From JANLVI01 sp031363915 (GTDB lineage Bacteria > Vulcanimicrobiota > Vulcanimicrobiia > Vulcanimicrobiales > Vulcanimicrobiaceae): DNA of 64,000 nucleotides. This document shows, one piece after another, positions 27,651 to 38,036 of this stretch. Position 1 is the stretch's first letter. Every line of letters begins with the position of its first letter. Under the pieces are notes generated by a model that made no database searches, was not told the origin of the DNA, and saw only the letters and a program-made list of their open reading frames with translations. The DNA is taken from the NCBI GenBank assembly GCA_031363915.1, contig JANLVI010000013.1, positions 1 through 64,000 of the forward strand, read 5' to 3'. The position numbers were made by a program, and so were the translations under genes.

Positions 27651-29276
27651 ATGGCGCAGACGATCGACATCGCCGTCCCCGACCTTGGCGACTTCCACGA
27701 TATCCCGGTCATCTCGATCCTCGTCAAAGCGGGCGACACGATCGCAAAAGACGCGCCGCTGGTCGAACTCGAATCTGAAAAAGCGACGATGGAAGTCCCC
27801 TCGTCCGCCGCGGGCGTCATCCGCTCGATTCGTGTGAAGCTCGGCGATAAAGTCTCAAAAGGCTCCGTGCTCGCAAGCCTCGAGATCGAGGACGCCGCCG
27901 TCACCGCGGTGAGCGCCGCGGCACCCGCGCAAGCCGCCGTTCCGACCGCAACGCCCGTGGCCGCAGCAGCTCCCACCGCTCCGCAATCGAGCGCCGTCAT
28001 CGAGATCGCCGTTCCCGACATCGGTGAATATCACGACATCCCCGTGATCTCCGTGCTCGTCGCACCGGGCGATACCATTGCCAAAGACGCGCCCCTAGTC
28101 GAACTCGAATCCGAAAAAGCCACGATGGAGGTTCCGTCATCAGCTGCGGGTGTCGTACGCGACGTCAAAGTCAAAATCGGCGATAAAGTCTCGCGCGGTT
28201 CGGTCATCGTCACGCTCGAAACGACCGCGCCCGCAGCGCAAGCGCCGCTGGCACCGGCCGCACCGACGTCTCCAGCGCAACCCGCGCGAGAGACGACCGT
28301 CCTTGCTAACGTCGCGAACGTCGCACCCTCGTCGTACGGCGCGCCCGGGACGAACGGATCGAGCAACGGCGTTGCGCCCGCGCACGCAAGCCCCGCGATT
28401 CGCCGCTTCGCGCGCGAACTCGGCGTCGAACTCGGCCGTCTGCGCGGCACCGGTCCCAACGGCCGGATCACGCGCGACGACGTTCAGAATTTCGTTAAGT
28501 CCGCACTCGCGCATCCGACCGTCGCCGCCACCGGAACGTCGGGTGCCGGACTTAACCTGCTGCCGTGGCCGAACGTGGATTTTGCAAAATTCGGTCCGAT
28601 CGAACGCAAGCCGCTCACGCGCATCCAAAAAATCTCCGGCCCAAACCTCGCGCGCAATTGGGTGATGATCCCGCACGTCACGCAGCACGAAGATGCCGAC
28701 GTGACCGAACTCGAGGAATTCCGCAAAGCGATCAATGCCGAGCAAAAAGACGTCAAGGTCACGATGCTCGCGCTCATGATCAAAACGTCGGTCGCGGCGC
28801 TGAAGAAATTCCCGCTGTTCAACACCTCGCTCGACGGAGCCGAACTCGTTTTCAAACAGTACTACAACATCGGCTTCGCCGCCGACACCTCCAATGGTCT
28901 GCTCGTTCCCGTCATCAAAGACGCCGACAAGAAAGGCGTTCTCGAAATCGCACGCGAGACGGGCGAACTTGCAGGCAAAGCGCGCGATGGAAAACTGGGA
29001 CCTGCCGACATGAGCGGCGCTACGTTTACCATTTCATCGCTCGGCGGCATCGGCGGAACGTATTTCACACCAATCATCAACGCGCCCGAAGTCGCGATCC
29101 TCGGCGCGTGCCGCACCGCGGTCAAACCGGTGTGGGACGGCAAAGCGTTCGTACCGCGTACGATCTTGCCGCTCTCGCTCTCGTACGATCATCGCGTGAT
29201 CGACGGTGCGAGCGCAGCGCGCTTTGCAGCGTACCTTGCGGGCGTGCTCGCCGACATGCGCCGGACGATGCTCTAA
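27651..29276 (+). CDS. aceF: Pyruvate dehydrogenase E2, dihydrolipoamide acetyltransferase
   Basis: The 541-residue protein has two lipoyl domains (lipoyl lysine in ESEKATMEVPSSAAG at about 43 and again about 125 residues later). Ala/Pro linkers, a peripheral subunit-binding domain (ASPAIRRFARELGVELGRL) and the catalytic core with SYDHRVIDGA follow. It transfers acetyl from lipoate to CoA and forms the complex core. The two lipoyl domains are nearly identical in sequence, suggesting a recent duplication or homogenisation. lipB and lipA downstream would supply the lipoyl cofactor. Confidence 0.96.
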   Translation: MAQTIDIAVPDLGDFHDIPVISILVKAGDTIAKDAPLVELESEKATMEVPSSAAGVIRSIRVKLGDKVSKGSVLASLEIEDAAVTAVSAAAPAQAAVPTATPVAAAAPTAPQSSAVIEIAVPDIGEYHDIPVISVLVAPGDTIAKDAPLVELESEKATMEVPSSAAGVVRDVKVKIGDKVSRGSVIVTLETTAPAAQAPLAPAAPTSPAQPARETTVLANVANVAPSSYGAPGTNGSSNGVAPAHASPAIRRFARELGVELGRLRGTGPNGRITRDDVQNFVKSALAHPTVAATGTSGAGLNLLPWPNVDFAKFGPIERKPLTRIQKISGPNLARNWVMIPHVTQHEDADVTELEEFRKAINAEQKDVKVTMLALMIKTSVAALKKFPLFNTSLDGAELVFKQYYNIGFAADTSNGLLVPVIKDADKKGVLEIARETGELAGKARDGKLGPADMSGATFTISSLGGIGGTYFTPIINAPEVAILGACRTAVKPVWDGKAFVPRTILPLSLSYDHRVIDGASAARFAAYLAGVLADMRRTML

Positions 29277-29287
29277 TCGCGGGGTGC

Positions 29288-29740
29288 GTGCGAACGTCTA
29301 ACAACGCGAACGTCACGAACGAAAACGCACCCGTGCCGCGCTTCGCCGCCGAGATGGGACTGTCGTATGACGTGCACGAGGAAACGATCGGCGGTCAGAC
29401 GCTCGACTTTCACATCGATGTCGCGCTCCCCGTGATCGCTCAGGCGAAGCGGGACGTTGTCGTCCTTCAAGAGTACAGCACGTTTCCGCTAGCCCGGCTC
29501 GCGCTGGTCGGTGATGCGTGGCTGCGGACAATTCATAGCGGAATCGCCGAAGCGAATCCTTACGCGCCGTAATCGGGCAAGCTCGATCTTTGGAACGTCG
29601 ATGCCTATCATCCGAGTAACGCGGGCACGTATCTCGCAGCGGTTCGCTCATGGGCAGCTCGTCGAACCCGACGCACGCCCACGGATGCGACGGCAATCCT
29701 GGCAACAGCCTTAGGGCTCAATCCGTACCAAAGCAATTAG
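29288..29740 (+). pseudogene. Decayed SGNH/GDSL-hydrolase-like (DUF4886-like) gene
   Basis: One frame, broken by a TAA at 29570-29572, reads ...AKRDVVVLQEYSTFPL... before the stop and DLWNVDAYHPSNAGTYLAAV... after it, ending at a TAG (29738-29740). The second block, with Asp and His in DAYHPSNAGTYLAA, is the C-terminal catalytic motif of DUF4886/SGNH-type hydrolases, and the first resembles the preceding VVLQE block. The N-terminal nucleophile block (GNS) is missing. It lies exactly at the junction between aceF and the BNR/receptor module. Confidence 0.6.
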
Positions 29741-29805
29741 CGGGAAACGCCGACATTGCGGGACGAAAACCGCGTCTCTTAACTTTTTTCCACGAAAGCT
29801 CGTGC

Positions 29806-32800
29806 ATGCGTCGTTTGTTCTTTGCGCTCTCTCTGGCTGCGCTGTTTGCCGTTCCATTCGCGAACGCAAGCGCTCAGGAGGCCGCAGAATCAATCACCGC
29901 CTCACCGGTGTCGACCGCGACGCCTTCACCCCCGTTTAACCGCCTGGGCTGGCGCGAGATTGGACCGGCCGTTGCAGGCGGCCGCCTGACCTCAGTCGTC
30001 GGTTCTGCGACCGATCCGCTGCTCTATTTTATTGGTGCGGCCGGTGCCGGTGTTTGGAAGACGATCAACGGCGGCGCGACGTGGACGCCGATGTTCGACA
30101 AGCAGAGCGTCAGTTCGATCGGAGCACTCGCGCTCGATCCGAAAAACAACGACGTCATTTGGGCCGGGACCGGCGAAACCAACCCGCGCAACGACGTGAG
30201 CTACGGCGACGGCATCTACAAGTCCATCGACGGCGGCAAAACGTGGACGCATCTGGGCCTGCGCGAGACGATGCAGATCAGTTCGATTGCGATCGACCCG
30301 CGCGATACCGATACCGTCATCGTCGGCGCGATGGGAGACTTTTTTGGCGATAGCGAGTCGCGCGGCATCTACCGCACGACCGACGGCGGCAAATCGTGGA
30401 CGAAGACGTTCTATGTCGGACCGCAGAGCGGCGTTAGCGACCTTGCCGTCAACCCGGTGAATCCCGATGAAATGTATGCCGGCATCTGGCAATTCCAACG
30501 CATGCCGTGGACGTTCAAGAGCGGCGGCCCGGACGACGGACTCTATAAGTCGATCGACGGTGGCCTAACGTGGAAGAAACTCATCGGGAACGGCCTACCC
30601 GCCGGCACTACGGGCCGCATCGGCCTTGCCATCGCGCCGAGCAATCCCAAACGCGTTTACGCGACGATCGAATCCAAAGACGGTATTCTCTGGCGCAGCG
30701 ACGATGCGGGTGCGAGCTGGACGATGATCTCCGACGATACGCTCGTTAACCAGCGTCCGTTCTATTTCAGCCATCTTGCCGTCGACACGAAGAATCCCGA
30801 TCACGTCTTCGGCGTCTCAAACGAGCTGGCGGAATCCAAAGACGGCGGCAAACATTTCAAGATTACGGCCGATAACGTGCACGTCGACTATCACAGCATG
30901 TGGATCGCACCGAACGATCCTAAGCGCATGATCGCGGGTGAAGACGGCGGCTACGGTCTCACCGTCGATGGCGGAAAAAACTGGTCGTTCTCGCGAAACC
31001 TCGCGATCGGTCAGGTCTATCACGTCGGCTACAGCGATGAGACTCCGTATCGCGTCTGCGCGCCGCTGCAAGACAACAACGGTTTCTGTGGACCGTCGGA
31101 CTCGCTCAACCCGCAAGGCATTTCAGACGACACGTGGGAGCGCGTCGTCGGCGGCGACGGCATGTGGATCGTTCCCGATCCGCATGATACGAATTTGGTA
31201 TGGACGGATCTGCAGGACGGACACATCTCGATCTTCGATCGCAAGACGCGCCGCAATGCCTCGATCCAGCCCTTTTACAGCAATGCCGCTGACGACTTCA
31301 ATTTCGGCGCCGCGAGGTATCGCTTCAATTGGGATTCGCCGATTGCGTTTGCTCCGTGGGATACGCGCGTCGGCTGGTTCGGCGGCAACGTCGTCTTCCA
31401 AACGATCGACAAAGGCGCGCATTGGACGACAATCTCGCCGGACCTAACGCGCAACAATAAAGAACACCAGAAACCGCCGGGCGGTCCGCTCGCGCTCGAC
31501 GTCTCGGGCGCGGAATTCTCCGATACGATCCTGTACATCGAAGGCTCGACCAAACACGTCGGCGAGATTTGGGTCGGCACCGACGACGGTGTCGTGCAAG
31601 TGACGCTCGACGGCGGTAAACACTGGCAGAACGTAACGCCCCCCGGCGTCCCCGAATACGGGCGCGTCGAAGTCGTCGCGCCCTCGCCGCTCGTCGACGG
31701 AACGGCATACGCCGTGGTCGATCGCCACATGTCGGGTGACCGCACGGCCTACGCGTTCGTCACGCACGATCACGGAGCGCACTGGACGTCGATATCGGCA
31801 GGGCTCCCCGGCGGTCAAGAAGCGCGGTCGATTCGACCGGATACAAAGAACCCGCACCTCGTGTATCTCGGACTCGAGAATTCGCTCTGGTCCTCGTACG
31901 ACGATGGAGCGCACTGGCAGTCGTTCAATTTCAACTTGCCGCAGGTCGCCGTCTACGACATTCGCGTCCAGCCGCGATTCAACGATCTCTTGATCGCAAC
32001 GCACGGCCGTGCGCTGTGGATCTTCGACGATCTCACACCCGTGCAGATGCTTCCGCAAGCGAAGGCCGCCGGGACCATGCTCTTCCCGATCCGCGATTCA
32101 TACCAATTCGGACTGCACGCCGATGACGAGGGCCTCTACACGCGCTTTGCGGGCAAGAATCCGCAGCGCGGTGCGGTGATCGCGTTCTATCAAACAACGC
32201 CCGGTGCGCAAGCGCCGGAGATCGAGATCCTCGATGCACGGCACAAGCACGTGCGCTGGATTCGCGGCACGAATCGCATCGACGAAAAAGAAGTGCCGAT
32301 CGTCACCAACCTAGCGGGTGTGAACCGCGTCGCGTGGGACTATCGCGAAGACGGTCCCGTCCGTTGGGAAGGCGCACACAAAGACGAATACAAAGGGCCA
32401 CGGACCGGCGTCGGCCGCAATCCGGGATCGTACGTCGCGCGGATCACACTCGGCGGGAAATCATCCGAGCAGCTTTTCGTCGTGCGGGCCGACCCGCGGC
32501 TGTCGACCACGGCAACGGAATACGCGGCAGCGTACGCCTTTGCTAAAAAACACATGGATGAATTCTCCGCAATCGACGTCGCGCTCAATCGCATCGACAC
32601 CGTTATCAAGTCCGAGAAGATGCCTGGTGCGGTGACGCAAGCGCGCGCGCTGCGCGATCGCCTGACGGCGGACTTTCACAACGGCGAGGACTCGCTCCAG
32701 CGCCCGGGTCGCCTGCGCGAAGATATGGAGGGTTTCATCGGCGGGAGCGGGGGCAGTTCGGCGCCGAATCCTGCGCAGCGTGAAGCCGCTGCGCGCATCG

Positions 32801-32874
32801 ATGCTGAGTACGCTTCGGTCATGCGGGACGTCAACGCGTTTCTCGCCGGCACCATTACCATGGCTCCTAAATAA
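29806..32874 (+). CDS. Secreted BNR/VPS10-like beta-propeller protein (1)
   Basis: The 1022-residue product has a signal peptide (RRLFFALSLAALFAVPFANASA) and many Asp-box/BNR repeats of the S/T-x-D-x-G-x-x-W type, e.g. SIDGGKTW, TTDGGKSW, SIDGGLTW, SDDAGASW, TLDGGKHW. This predicts one or two large beta-propellers as in sortilin/VPS10 and sialidase-like folds. A C-terminal beta and helical region follows (from about 760). No sialidase catalytic arginines are evident, so enzymatic activity is unproven. The receptor gene begins 1 nt after its stop, and a paralogue follows that. Confidence 0.85.
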   Translation: MRRLFFALSLAALFAVPFANASAQEAAESITASPVSTATPSPPFNRLGWREIGPAVAGGRLTSVVGSATDPLLYFIGAAGAGVWKTINGGATWTPMFDKQSVSSIGALALDPKNNDVIWAGTGETNPRNDVSYGDGIYKSIDGGKTWTHLGLRETMQISSIAIDPRDTDTVIVGAMGDFFGDSESRGIYRTTDGGKSWTKTFYVGPQSGVSDLAVNPVNPDEMYAGIWQFQRMPWTFKSGGPDDGLYKSIDGGLTWKKLIGNGLPAGTTGRIGLAIAPSNPKRVYATIESKDGILWRSDDAGASWTMISDDTLVNQRPFYFSHLAVDTKNPDHVFGVSNELAESKDGGKHFKITADNVHVDYHSMWIAPNDPKRMIAGEDGGYGLTVDGGKNWSFSRNLAIGQVYHVGYSDETPYRVCAPLQDNNGFCGPSDSLNPQGISDDTWERVVGGDGMWIVPDPHDTNLVWTDLQDGHISIFDRKTRRNASIQPFYSNAADDFNFGAARYRFNWDSPIAFAPWDTRVGWFGGNVVFQTIDKGAHWTTISPDLTRNNKEHQKPPGGPLALDVSGAEFSDTILYIEGSTKHVGEIWVGTDDGVVQVTLDGGKHWQNVTPPGVPEYGRVEVVAPSPLVDGTAYAVVDRHMSGDRTAYAFVTHDHGAHWTSISAGLPGGQEARSIRPDTKNPHLVYLGLENSLWSSYDDGAHWQSFNFNLPQVAVYDIRVQPRFNDLLIATHGRALWIFDDLTPVQMLPQAKAAGTMLFPIRDSYQFGLHADDEGLYTRFAGKNPQRGAVIAFYQTTPGAQAPEIEILDARHKHVRWIRGTNRIDEKEVPIVTNLAGVNRVAWDYREDGPVRWEGAHKDEYKGPRTGVGRNPGSYVARITLGGKSSEQLFVVRADPRLSTTATEYAAAYAFAKKHMDEFSAIDVALNRIDTVIKSEKMPGAVTQARALRDRLTADFHNGEDSLQRPGRLREDMEGFIGGSGGSSAPNPAQREAAARIDAEYASVMRDVNAFLAGTITMAPK

Positions 32875-32875
32875 C

Positions 32876-35116
32876 GTGCCGCTCCCGCTCGCCGCAGCCT
32901 TCGCGTGCTGCGTCCTCGTCGGTCGCGTCCACGATAGCGACGGTCGGCCGCTCGTCGGCGCGCACGTGCACGCGGTCGCAAGCGTGTCGAACGATGCCAC
33001 GACCGATGCGAGAGGCGAGTTTCGCATGACCCTGAGGGGCGGACGCTACCGCGTGACGATCGACACGTTGGGATTTCAATCGCTCACGCTCGATGCGCTC
33101 GAGGTACGCGGCACCGACACCATCGATGCGGCACTCGAATCGCTTGCGAGCAATCGCGTGCGTACGATCGGGCGCATCACGGTCGATGGCAGACTCGCCG
33201 TCCCGCGCGCGACGATTCCCTCGCGCGAGATATCGCGGGCCGATTTGGATTCGATCGGATTCGATCGCGCGGCCGACGCACTGGGCGCACTTCCTTCACT
33301 AACGGCGGCTCGTCCGAACGGCGGCGGTCGCGGCGTACCGACGGTCGTGGCACTACGCGGACCCGATCCATCGGAGACGCGCATCACGCTCGACGGTCAG
33401 ACGATCAACAACGCGAATACGGGCGATCTCGATATCGGTCAGCTCCCGACGAGTATTCTTTCCGGGATCGATATTAGTGAGGGCCTTGGGCCGAGCGACA
33501 AAGGCGGCGCCAACACCATCGGTGGAGAGATCAATTTTCTCACCCTGCGGCCGACAACGATACCGCAACGTCTCGCGCGCTTCTCCTTCGGATCGTTCGG
33601 ATCGACGGCAAGCGAACTCGAAGCGACGGGCCGCCACAAAAAACTCGGCTACGCCGTCGAAATCGGACGTTCGGACCAAACCGGCTACGTGCACGATTTT
33701 CCGGCCTCGATCGGCGGCAAGCTCGTAACCCTCGGCTCGGCGCTCACCGCGTCGTCGGCACTGGCAAACCTCACCTACGATCTCTCGCGCGCCTCGACCG
33801 TGCGCGTTCGCGCGATCGCGCTTGACGACGTACGCGATACGAGCGCCGCGCTCAACGCGCCGATCGATTCGAGCAACGACCGTCCGAGCGGGACGTTCAG
33901 CGGCACCGGGACGCAGGTTCGTTCGCAGAGCTTGCGCGCGCTGCTCTCCGGCATATCGACGCGGTTCGGCAGCGGAACGCTAAACGCAACCTACGCAACG
34001 TCATCGGTGAGCGTAGCGCTCGATGCAATCGGTACCGGACCGTACGACGTCTCCAACGTCGATCGCATCGGCACCGCGTCGCTGGATTGGACGCGATCGT
34101 CCGGCGGATTCGATCTCTCGCTCGGCGGTTTCGCGCGCGGTGAGAGTCTCGATTCGCCCGATCGGTTTACTTCGCGTTTGAACGAACGCAGCTATGCCTA
34201 TACCCTGCGCGCATCGACCGACGTGTCGAACCGCTTGCGCTTGAGTGCCAGCGCGATAGACTCGCGCTACTCGACGTTCGGTTCGAGCCTCGACGCCCGG
34301 CTCGGAGCGCGCTATGCTACGGGCGGCGGGGCGCTGCGCGCGTCGCTCGGCACCGGCTTCCGCGCGCCGCTTCTCGCCGAGCGTTTCAGCTTGCCAATCA
34401 ATCGGCTTCCGCCCGATGCGAACTGCGTGGGCGTCAACGGCAATCCGAGCCTGCATCCCGAGCACGCGACGGAATATGAAGTCGGCTACAGTCGTCCGCT
34501 GGGAACGAACACGACAGCCGATGCTACCTACTACCGCACCACCTTGCGCGATCCAATCGAAATTTTCTATCCACTCGGCACGACGTGCACGAGCGGCCCC
34601 ACGACGACCATCGCGCAGAGCTACCCCATCAACGTTGGCAACGTTATTTACCGCGGCGGCGCCGTCTCGCTCGCCCACCGCTTTGGCCGGCTCTTCGCGC
34701 GCGCAGAGTACGGTGTGAACAACGCCTATCCAAGGCAGCTTCCCGCCTACGTAAATAACCCGACGTCGGGGACGAACCTCGTCGTCGGTCAGCAGTTTGC
34801 CGGTATTCCGCTGCAGACGGTGTCGCTCAACCTGCGCTACGCGCAGGCGGACACCCATGCCGCCGCCGACGTAAACCTCAAGAGCACGAATAACGAACTC
34901 AATCAAGGCCGTTACGCGCTCGTCAATGCCGCATTCGGAAAAACGTTCGGCAAGTACGATCTCACCGTCTCCGGCCGCAACCTCACGAATGTAGCGAGCG
35001 GACGATTCACGCGGCTCGGCCTCGGCGTTCCGTATGCGACGCCGACCGGCAATGTCGCAACCGATGCGTTCGTCATCGAGCCCGCCTCCGTCCACCTCAT
35101 TCTCTCGATCCGTTAG
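32876..35116 (+). CDS. TonB-dependent outer-membrane receptor with N-terminal regulatory-like domain
   Basis: The 746-residue product starts at GTG 32876, one base after the upstream stop, with a short hydrophobic leader (LPLAAAFACCVLV). A carboxypeptidase-regulatory-like beta domain (GRVHDSDGRPLVGAHVHAV..., to about 95) precedes a plug domain (GGRGVPTVVALRGPDPSETR, then SEGLGPSDKGGANTIGGEINF). A long barrel rich in aromatic-ending strands follows (GTGFRAPLLAERF, NPSLHPEHATEYEVGY). It imports a ligand too large for porins using TonB energy. The flanking propeller proteins may bind or process that ligand; this is inference. Confidence 0.9.
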   Translation: MPLPLAAAFACCVLVGRVHDSDGRPLVGAHVHAVASVSNDATTDARGEFRMTLRGGRYRVTIDTLGFQSLTLDALEVRGTDTIDAALESLASNRVRTIGRITVDGRLAVPRATIPSREISRADLDSIGFDRAADALGALPSLTAARPNGGGRGVPTVVALRGPDPSETRITLDGQTINNANTGDLDIGQLPTSILSGIDISEGLGPSDKGGANTIGGEINFLTLRPTTIPQRLARFSFGSFGSTASELEATGRHKKLGYAVEIGRSDQTGYVHDFPASIGGKLVTLGSALTASSALANLTYDLSRASTVRVRAIALDDVRDTSAALNAPIDSSNDRPSGTFSGTGTQVRSQSLRALLSGISTRFGSGTLNATYATSSVSVALDAIGTGPYDVSNVDRIGTASLDWTRSSGGFDLSLGGFARGESLDSPDRFTSRLNERSYAYTLRASTDVSNRLRLSASAIDSRYSTFGSSLDARLGARYATGGGALRASLGTGFRAPLLAERFSLPINRLPPDANCVGVNGNPSLHPEHATEYEVGYSRPLGTNTTADATYYRTTLRDPIEIFYPLGTTCTSGPTTTIAQSYPINVGNVIYRGGAVSLAHRFGRLFARAEYGVNNAYPRQLPAYVNNPTSGTNLVVGQQFAGIPLQTVSLNLRYAQADTHAAADVNLKSTNNELNQGRYALVNAAFGKTFGKYDLTVSGRNLTNVASGRFTRLGLGVPYATPTGNVATDAFVIEPASVHLILSIR

Positions 35117-35123
35117 GAGCACC

Positions 35124-38036
35124 ATGGTCCGTCGATTCATCGCGCTTGCGTGCGCCCTCGTGCTGCTGGCTCCGCCCGCGCTTGCACAGCAGACGCGCGG
35201 CGTCGACCCCGCGCTCATATCCGGCATGCATTGGCGCATGATCGGGCCGACGCGCGGCGGGCGCGTCGTTGCTGTAAACGGCGTGACCGGCGATCCCAAC
35301 CACTTTTACTTCGGTGCCGTCGGCGGCGGCGTGTGGCGAACCGACAATGCGGGACGCACCTGGAATCCAATTTTCGACGATCAGCCGATAGCATCGATCG
35401 GTGCGATCGCCGTTGCCCCAAGCGACCCGAATACGCTCTATGTAGGTTCGGGCGAGGCCGACATGCGTTCTGATATCTTGCAAGGCAACGGCATGTACCG
35501 TTCCACCGACGCGGGCACGACGTGGACGCGCATCGGCCTTACCGATTCGCGCGCGATCGGCCGCATCGCCGTCGATCCGCACGATGCAAAAACACTGCTC
35601 GTCGCAGCGCTCGGACATCCGTACGGACCGAGTCACGAGCGCGGCATCTTTCGCTCGACGGACGGCGGCGCGACATGGAGCAACACGCTCTTCGTCGATG
35701 ACAATACCGGCGCGATCGACGTGACCCTCGACCCGAACGGTGTCGCCTATGCAACGATGTGGCAGACGCGCCGCCCACCGTGGAGCGTCTATCCGCCCTC
35801 GAACGGTCCGGGTAGCGGACTCTATAAATCGACCGACGGCGGTCTCACGTGGACGGCCCTGCGCGGCAACGGTTTCGCAACCAAAAGCCTCGGCCGCATC
35901 GGTATCGCCGTGGCACCGAGTGATTCCAAACGCGTCTATGCCGTCGTCGATGCGAAGGACGGCGGACTCTACCGTTCGGACGATGCGGGGGCGTCGTGGA
36001 AAAAGATCGACGATGAAGCGCGCATCTGGGGCCGCGGCTGGTACTTCAGCGAAGTCGCCGTCGATCCGAACGAGCGCGATATCGTCTACGTCTCGAACAC
36101 CTCGCTCTACCGATCGAACAACGGCGGCGCGTCGTTCACCGCAATCAAAGGTGCACCGGGTGGTGACGATTACCACATGCTGTGGATCGATCCGACGCAA
36201 AGCGCGCGCATGATCCTTGCAAGCGATCAAGGCGCGATCGTCAGTACCGACGGTGCCAAGACGTGGAGTTCGTGGTACAACCAGCCGACCGCGCAGCTCT
36301 ATCACGTGGCGACCGATACCCGCTTTCCGTTTACCGTGTACGGCGCCCAGCAAGATTCCGGCGCGATCGCCGTGCCCTCGCGCAGCGGGCGGCTGGGCAT
36401 CAGCGCGCTCGATTGGCGTCCGCAGCAAGCCGGCGGCGAGAGCGACTACGTCGCGGTCGATCCGCGCGACCCGGATTTGGTGTACGGCGGTCGCGTGCAG
36501 CGTCAGAACATGCGTACGCGCGAAGTCCGCGACCTCACACCAACGCTCGTGCATCCCGGAGCGTGGCGCGATGAGTGGACCCTGCCGCTGGTCTTCTCGC
36601 CGGTCGATCCGCGCGTGCTCTACTATGCAAACCAGCAACTCTTTCGCACGGCCGACGGCGGCTCGTCCTGGCAGATCATCAGCCCAGATCTCACGCGTCT
36701 CGATCCCGGCGTTCCGGCGAACCTCGATGGGCCGACGGCAGCCGACGTCCCCTCGCACGAAAAACGTCGCGGCATTATCTACACGATCGCTCCCTCGCCG
36801 ATCAAACGCGGCACGGTTTGGATCGGCACCGATGACGGCGTCGCCGCGCTCACTCGCGACGAAGGCAAGAACTGGAGCATCGTCACGCCGAGCGGCCTTG
36901 CGCCGTGGAGCAAATTCGGGATCATCGAAGCCTCGCATGTAAACGGTGGCGAAGCGTACGCCGCCATCGACCGCCACCGCGTCGACGACGTGCACCCGTA
37001 TATCTATCGAACGCGTGACGGCGGGAAATCGTGGACGAACGTCGTCGCGGGAATACCCGACGGCAGCTTCGTCAACGCCGTGCGCGAAGATCCGCTCAAA
37101 GCCGGTCTGCTCTACGCCGGAACCGAGACCGGCGTCTTCGTCTCGTTCGATGACGGCGATGCGTGGCAACCGCTCCAGCTGAATTTACCAAACGCCTCGA
37201 TTCGCGATCTAACCGTGCGCGACGATGCGCTCGTGATCGCGACGCACGGCCGCTCGTTCTGGATTTTGGACGACCTCACGCCGCTGCGCCAGTCAAGCGC
37301 TGCGCTCGCGCGCGAAGCCGCACATCTCTTCGCACCGCAAGTCGCAACGCGCGTACAGCCCAAAGACGACGAAGGCACGCCGCTCCCGCCCGATGTGAGC
37401 GTGGGCGAGAATCCGCCCGATGGCGCGATCCTCGACTACTATCTGGGCACGGCCGCACACACGGTCGCGCTCGACATCCTCGATCGAACCGGCGCCTCGA
37501 TCCGCCGCTTCGCAAGCGACGACAAGATCGACCCGATCGATCCGAGTAAACTCGACATCCCCGCCTTTTACGTCAAGCCGCAAGCGGTACCCCAGACGGC
37601 GCCGGGCATGCACCGGTTCGTGTGGGATTTGCACTATCAGTCGCTCGCGGCGGGACGGCGCCCCCAGCGCGGGCCGGGCGGCCCGTGGGCCGTACCCGGA
37701 GCCTACCGCGTTCGTTTGACCGTCGACGGCAAAACAAGCGAGCTGCCACTCACCGTGCGGCTCGACCCGCGCGACCGCGTCACCCTGCGCGATCTCCAGG
37801 CCCAATTCGCGATGTCGCTTGCAATCGATCACCTCAAAGGCCGAATCTCCGAGGCTCGTAGCGCGAAACTCGAAGCCGCGCGCGACCTCCGCTTGCTCGG
37901 TGCATCTCAAGCGCTCGATGAGCTGGAGGCCTCGGTCGAAAGCGCGCCGGGAGCCCCGAGCGCCGACCAGCGCGCGGCCTTCGCTCTGCGGCGCGACACG
38001 GCCGAGGCCGCACTTCGCGTAAACGCGAAACCCTGA
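35124..38036 (+). CDS. Secreted BNR/VPS10-like beta-propeller protein (2)
   Basis: The 970-residue paralogue of the protein at 29806. A signal peptide (RRFIALACALVLLAPPALAQ) is followed by repeated Asp boxes such as STDAGTTW, STDGGATW, STDGGLTW, SDDAGASW, TADGGSSW and TRDGGKSW. AGGAG (35115-35119) precedes the ATG, 7 nt after the receptor stop. The C-terminal region (GGPWAVPGAYRVRLTVDGK..., helices at the end) matches the arrangement in the first copy. Both are probably periplasmic or surface proteins co-made with the receptor. Confidence 0.85.
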   Translation: MVRRFIALACALVLLAPPALAQQTRGVDPALISGMHWRMIGPTRGGRVVAVNGVTGDPNHFYFGAVGGGVWRTDNAGRTWNPIFDDQPIASIGAIAVAPSDPNTLYVGSGEADMRSDILQGNGMYRSTDAGTTWTRIGLTDSRAIGRIAVDPHDAKTLLVAALGHPYGPSHERGIFRSTDGGATWSNTLFVDDNTGAIDVTLDPNGVAYATMWQTRRPPWSVYPPSNGPGSGLYKSTDGGLTWTALRGNGFATKSLGRIGIAVAPSDSKRVYAVVDAKDGGLYRSDDAGASWKKIDDEARIWGRGWYFSEVAVDPNERDIVYVSNTSLYRSNNGGASFTAIKGAPGGDDYHMLWIDPTQSARMILASDQGAIVSTDGAKTWSSWYNQPTAQLYHVATDTRFPFTVYGAQQDSGAIAVPSRSGRLGISALDWRPQQAGGESDYVAVDPRDPDLVYGGRVQRQNMRTREVRDLTPTLVHPGAWRDEWTLPLVFSPVDPRVLYYANQQLFRTADGGSSWQIISPDLTRLDPGVPANLDGPTAADVPSHEKRRGIIYTIAPSPIKRGTVWIGTDDGVAALTRDEGKNWSIVTPSGLAPWSKFGIIEASHVNGGEAYAAIDRHRVDDVHPYIYRTRDGGKSWTNVVAGIPDGSFVNAVREDPLKAGLLYAGTETGVFVSFDDGDAWQPLQLNLPNASIRDLTVRDDALVIATHGRSFWILDDLTPLRQSSAALAREAAHLFAPQVATRVQPKDDEGTPLPPDVSVGENPPDGAILDYYLGTAAHTVALDILDRTGASIRRFASDDKIDPIDPSKLDIPAFYVKPQAVPQTAPGMHRFVWDLHYQSLAAGRRPQRGPGGPWAVPGAYRVRLTVDGKTSELPLTVRLDPRDRVTLRDLQAQFAMSLAIDHLKGRISEARSAKLEAARDLRLLGASQALDELEASVESAPGAPSADQRAAFALRRDTAEAALRVNAKP

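Noticed and set aside
35097..37169. Long antisense open frame opposite the second propeller gene
   Set aside because: It is a shadow of GC-rich codons: Arg-rich composition, no motifs, and the plus-strand protein has a signal peptide and clear repeats.
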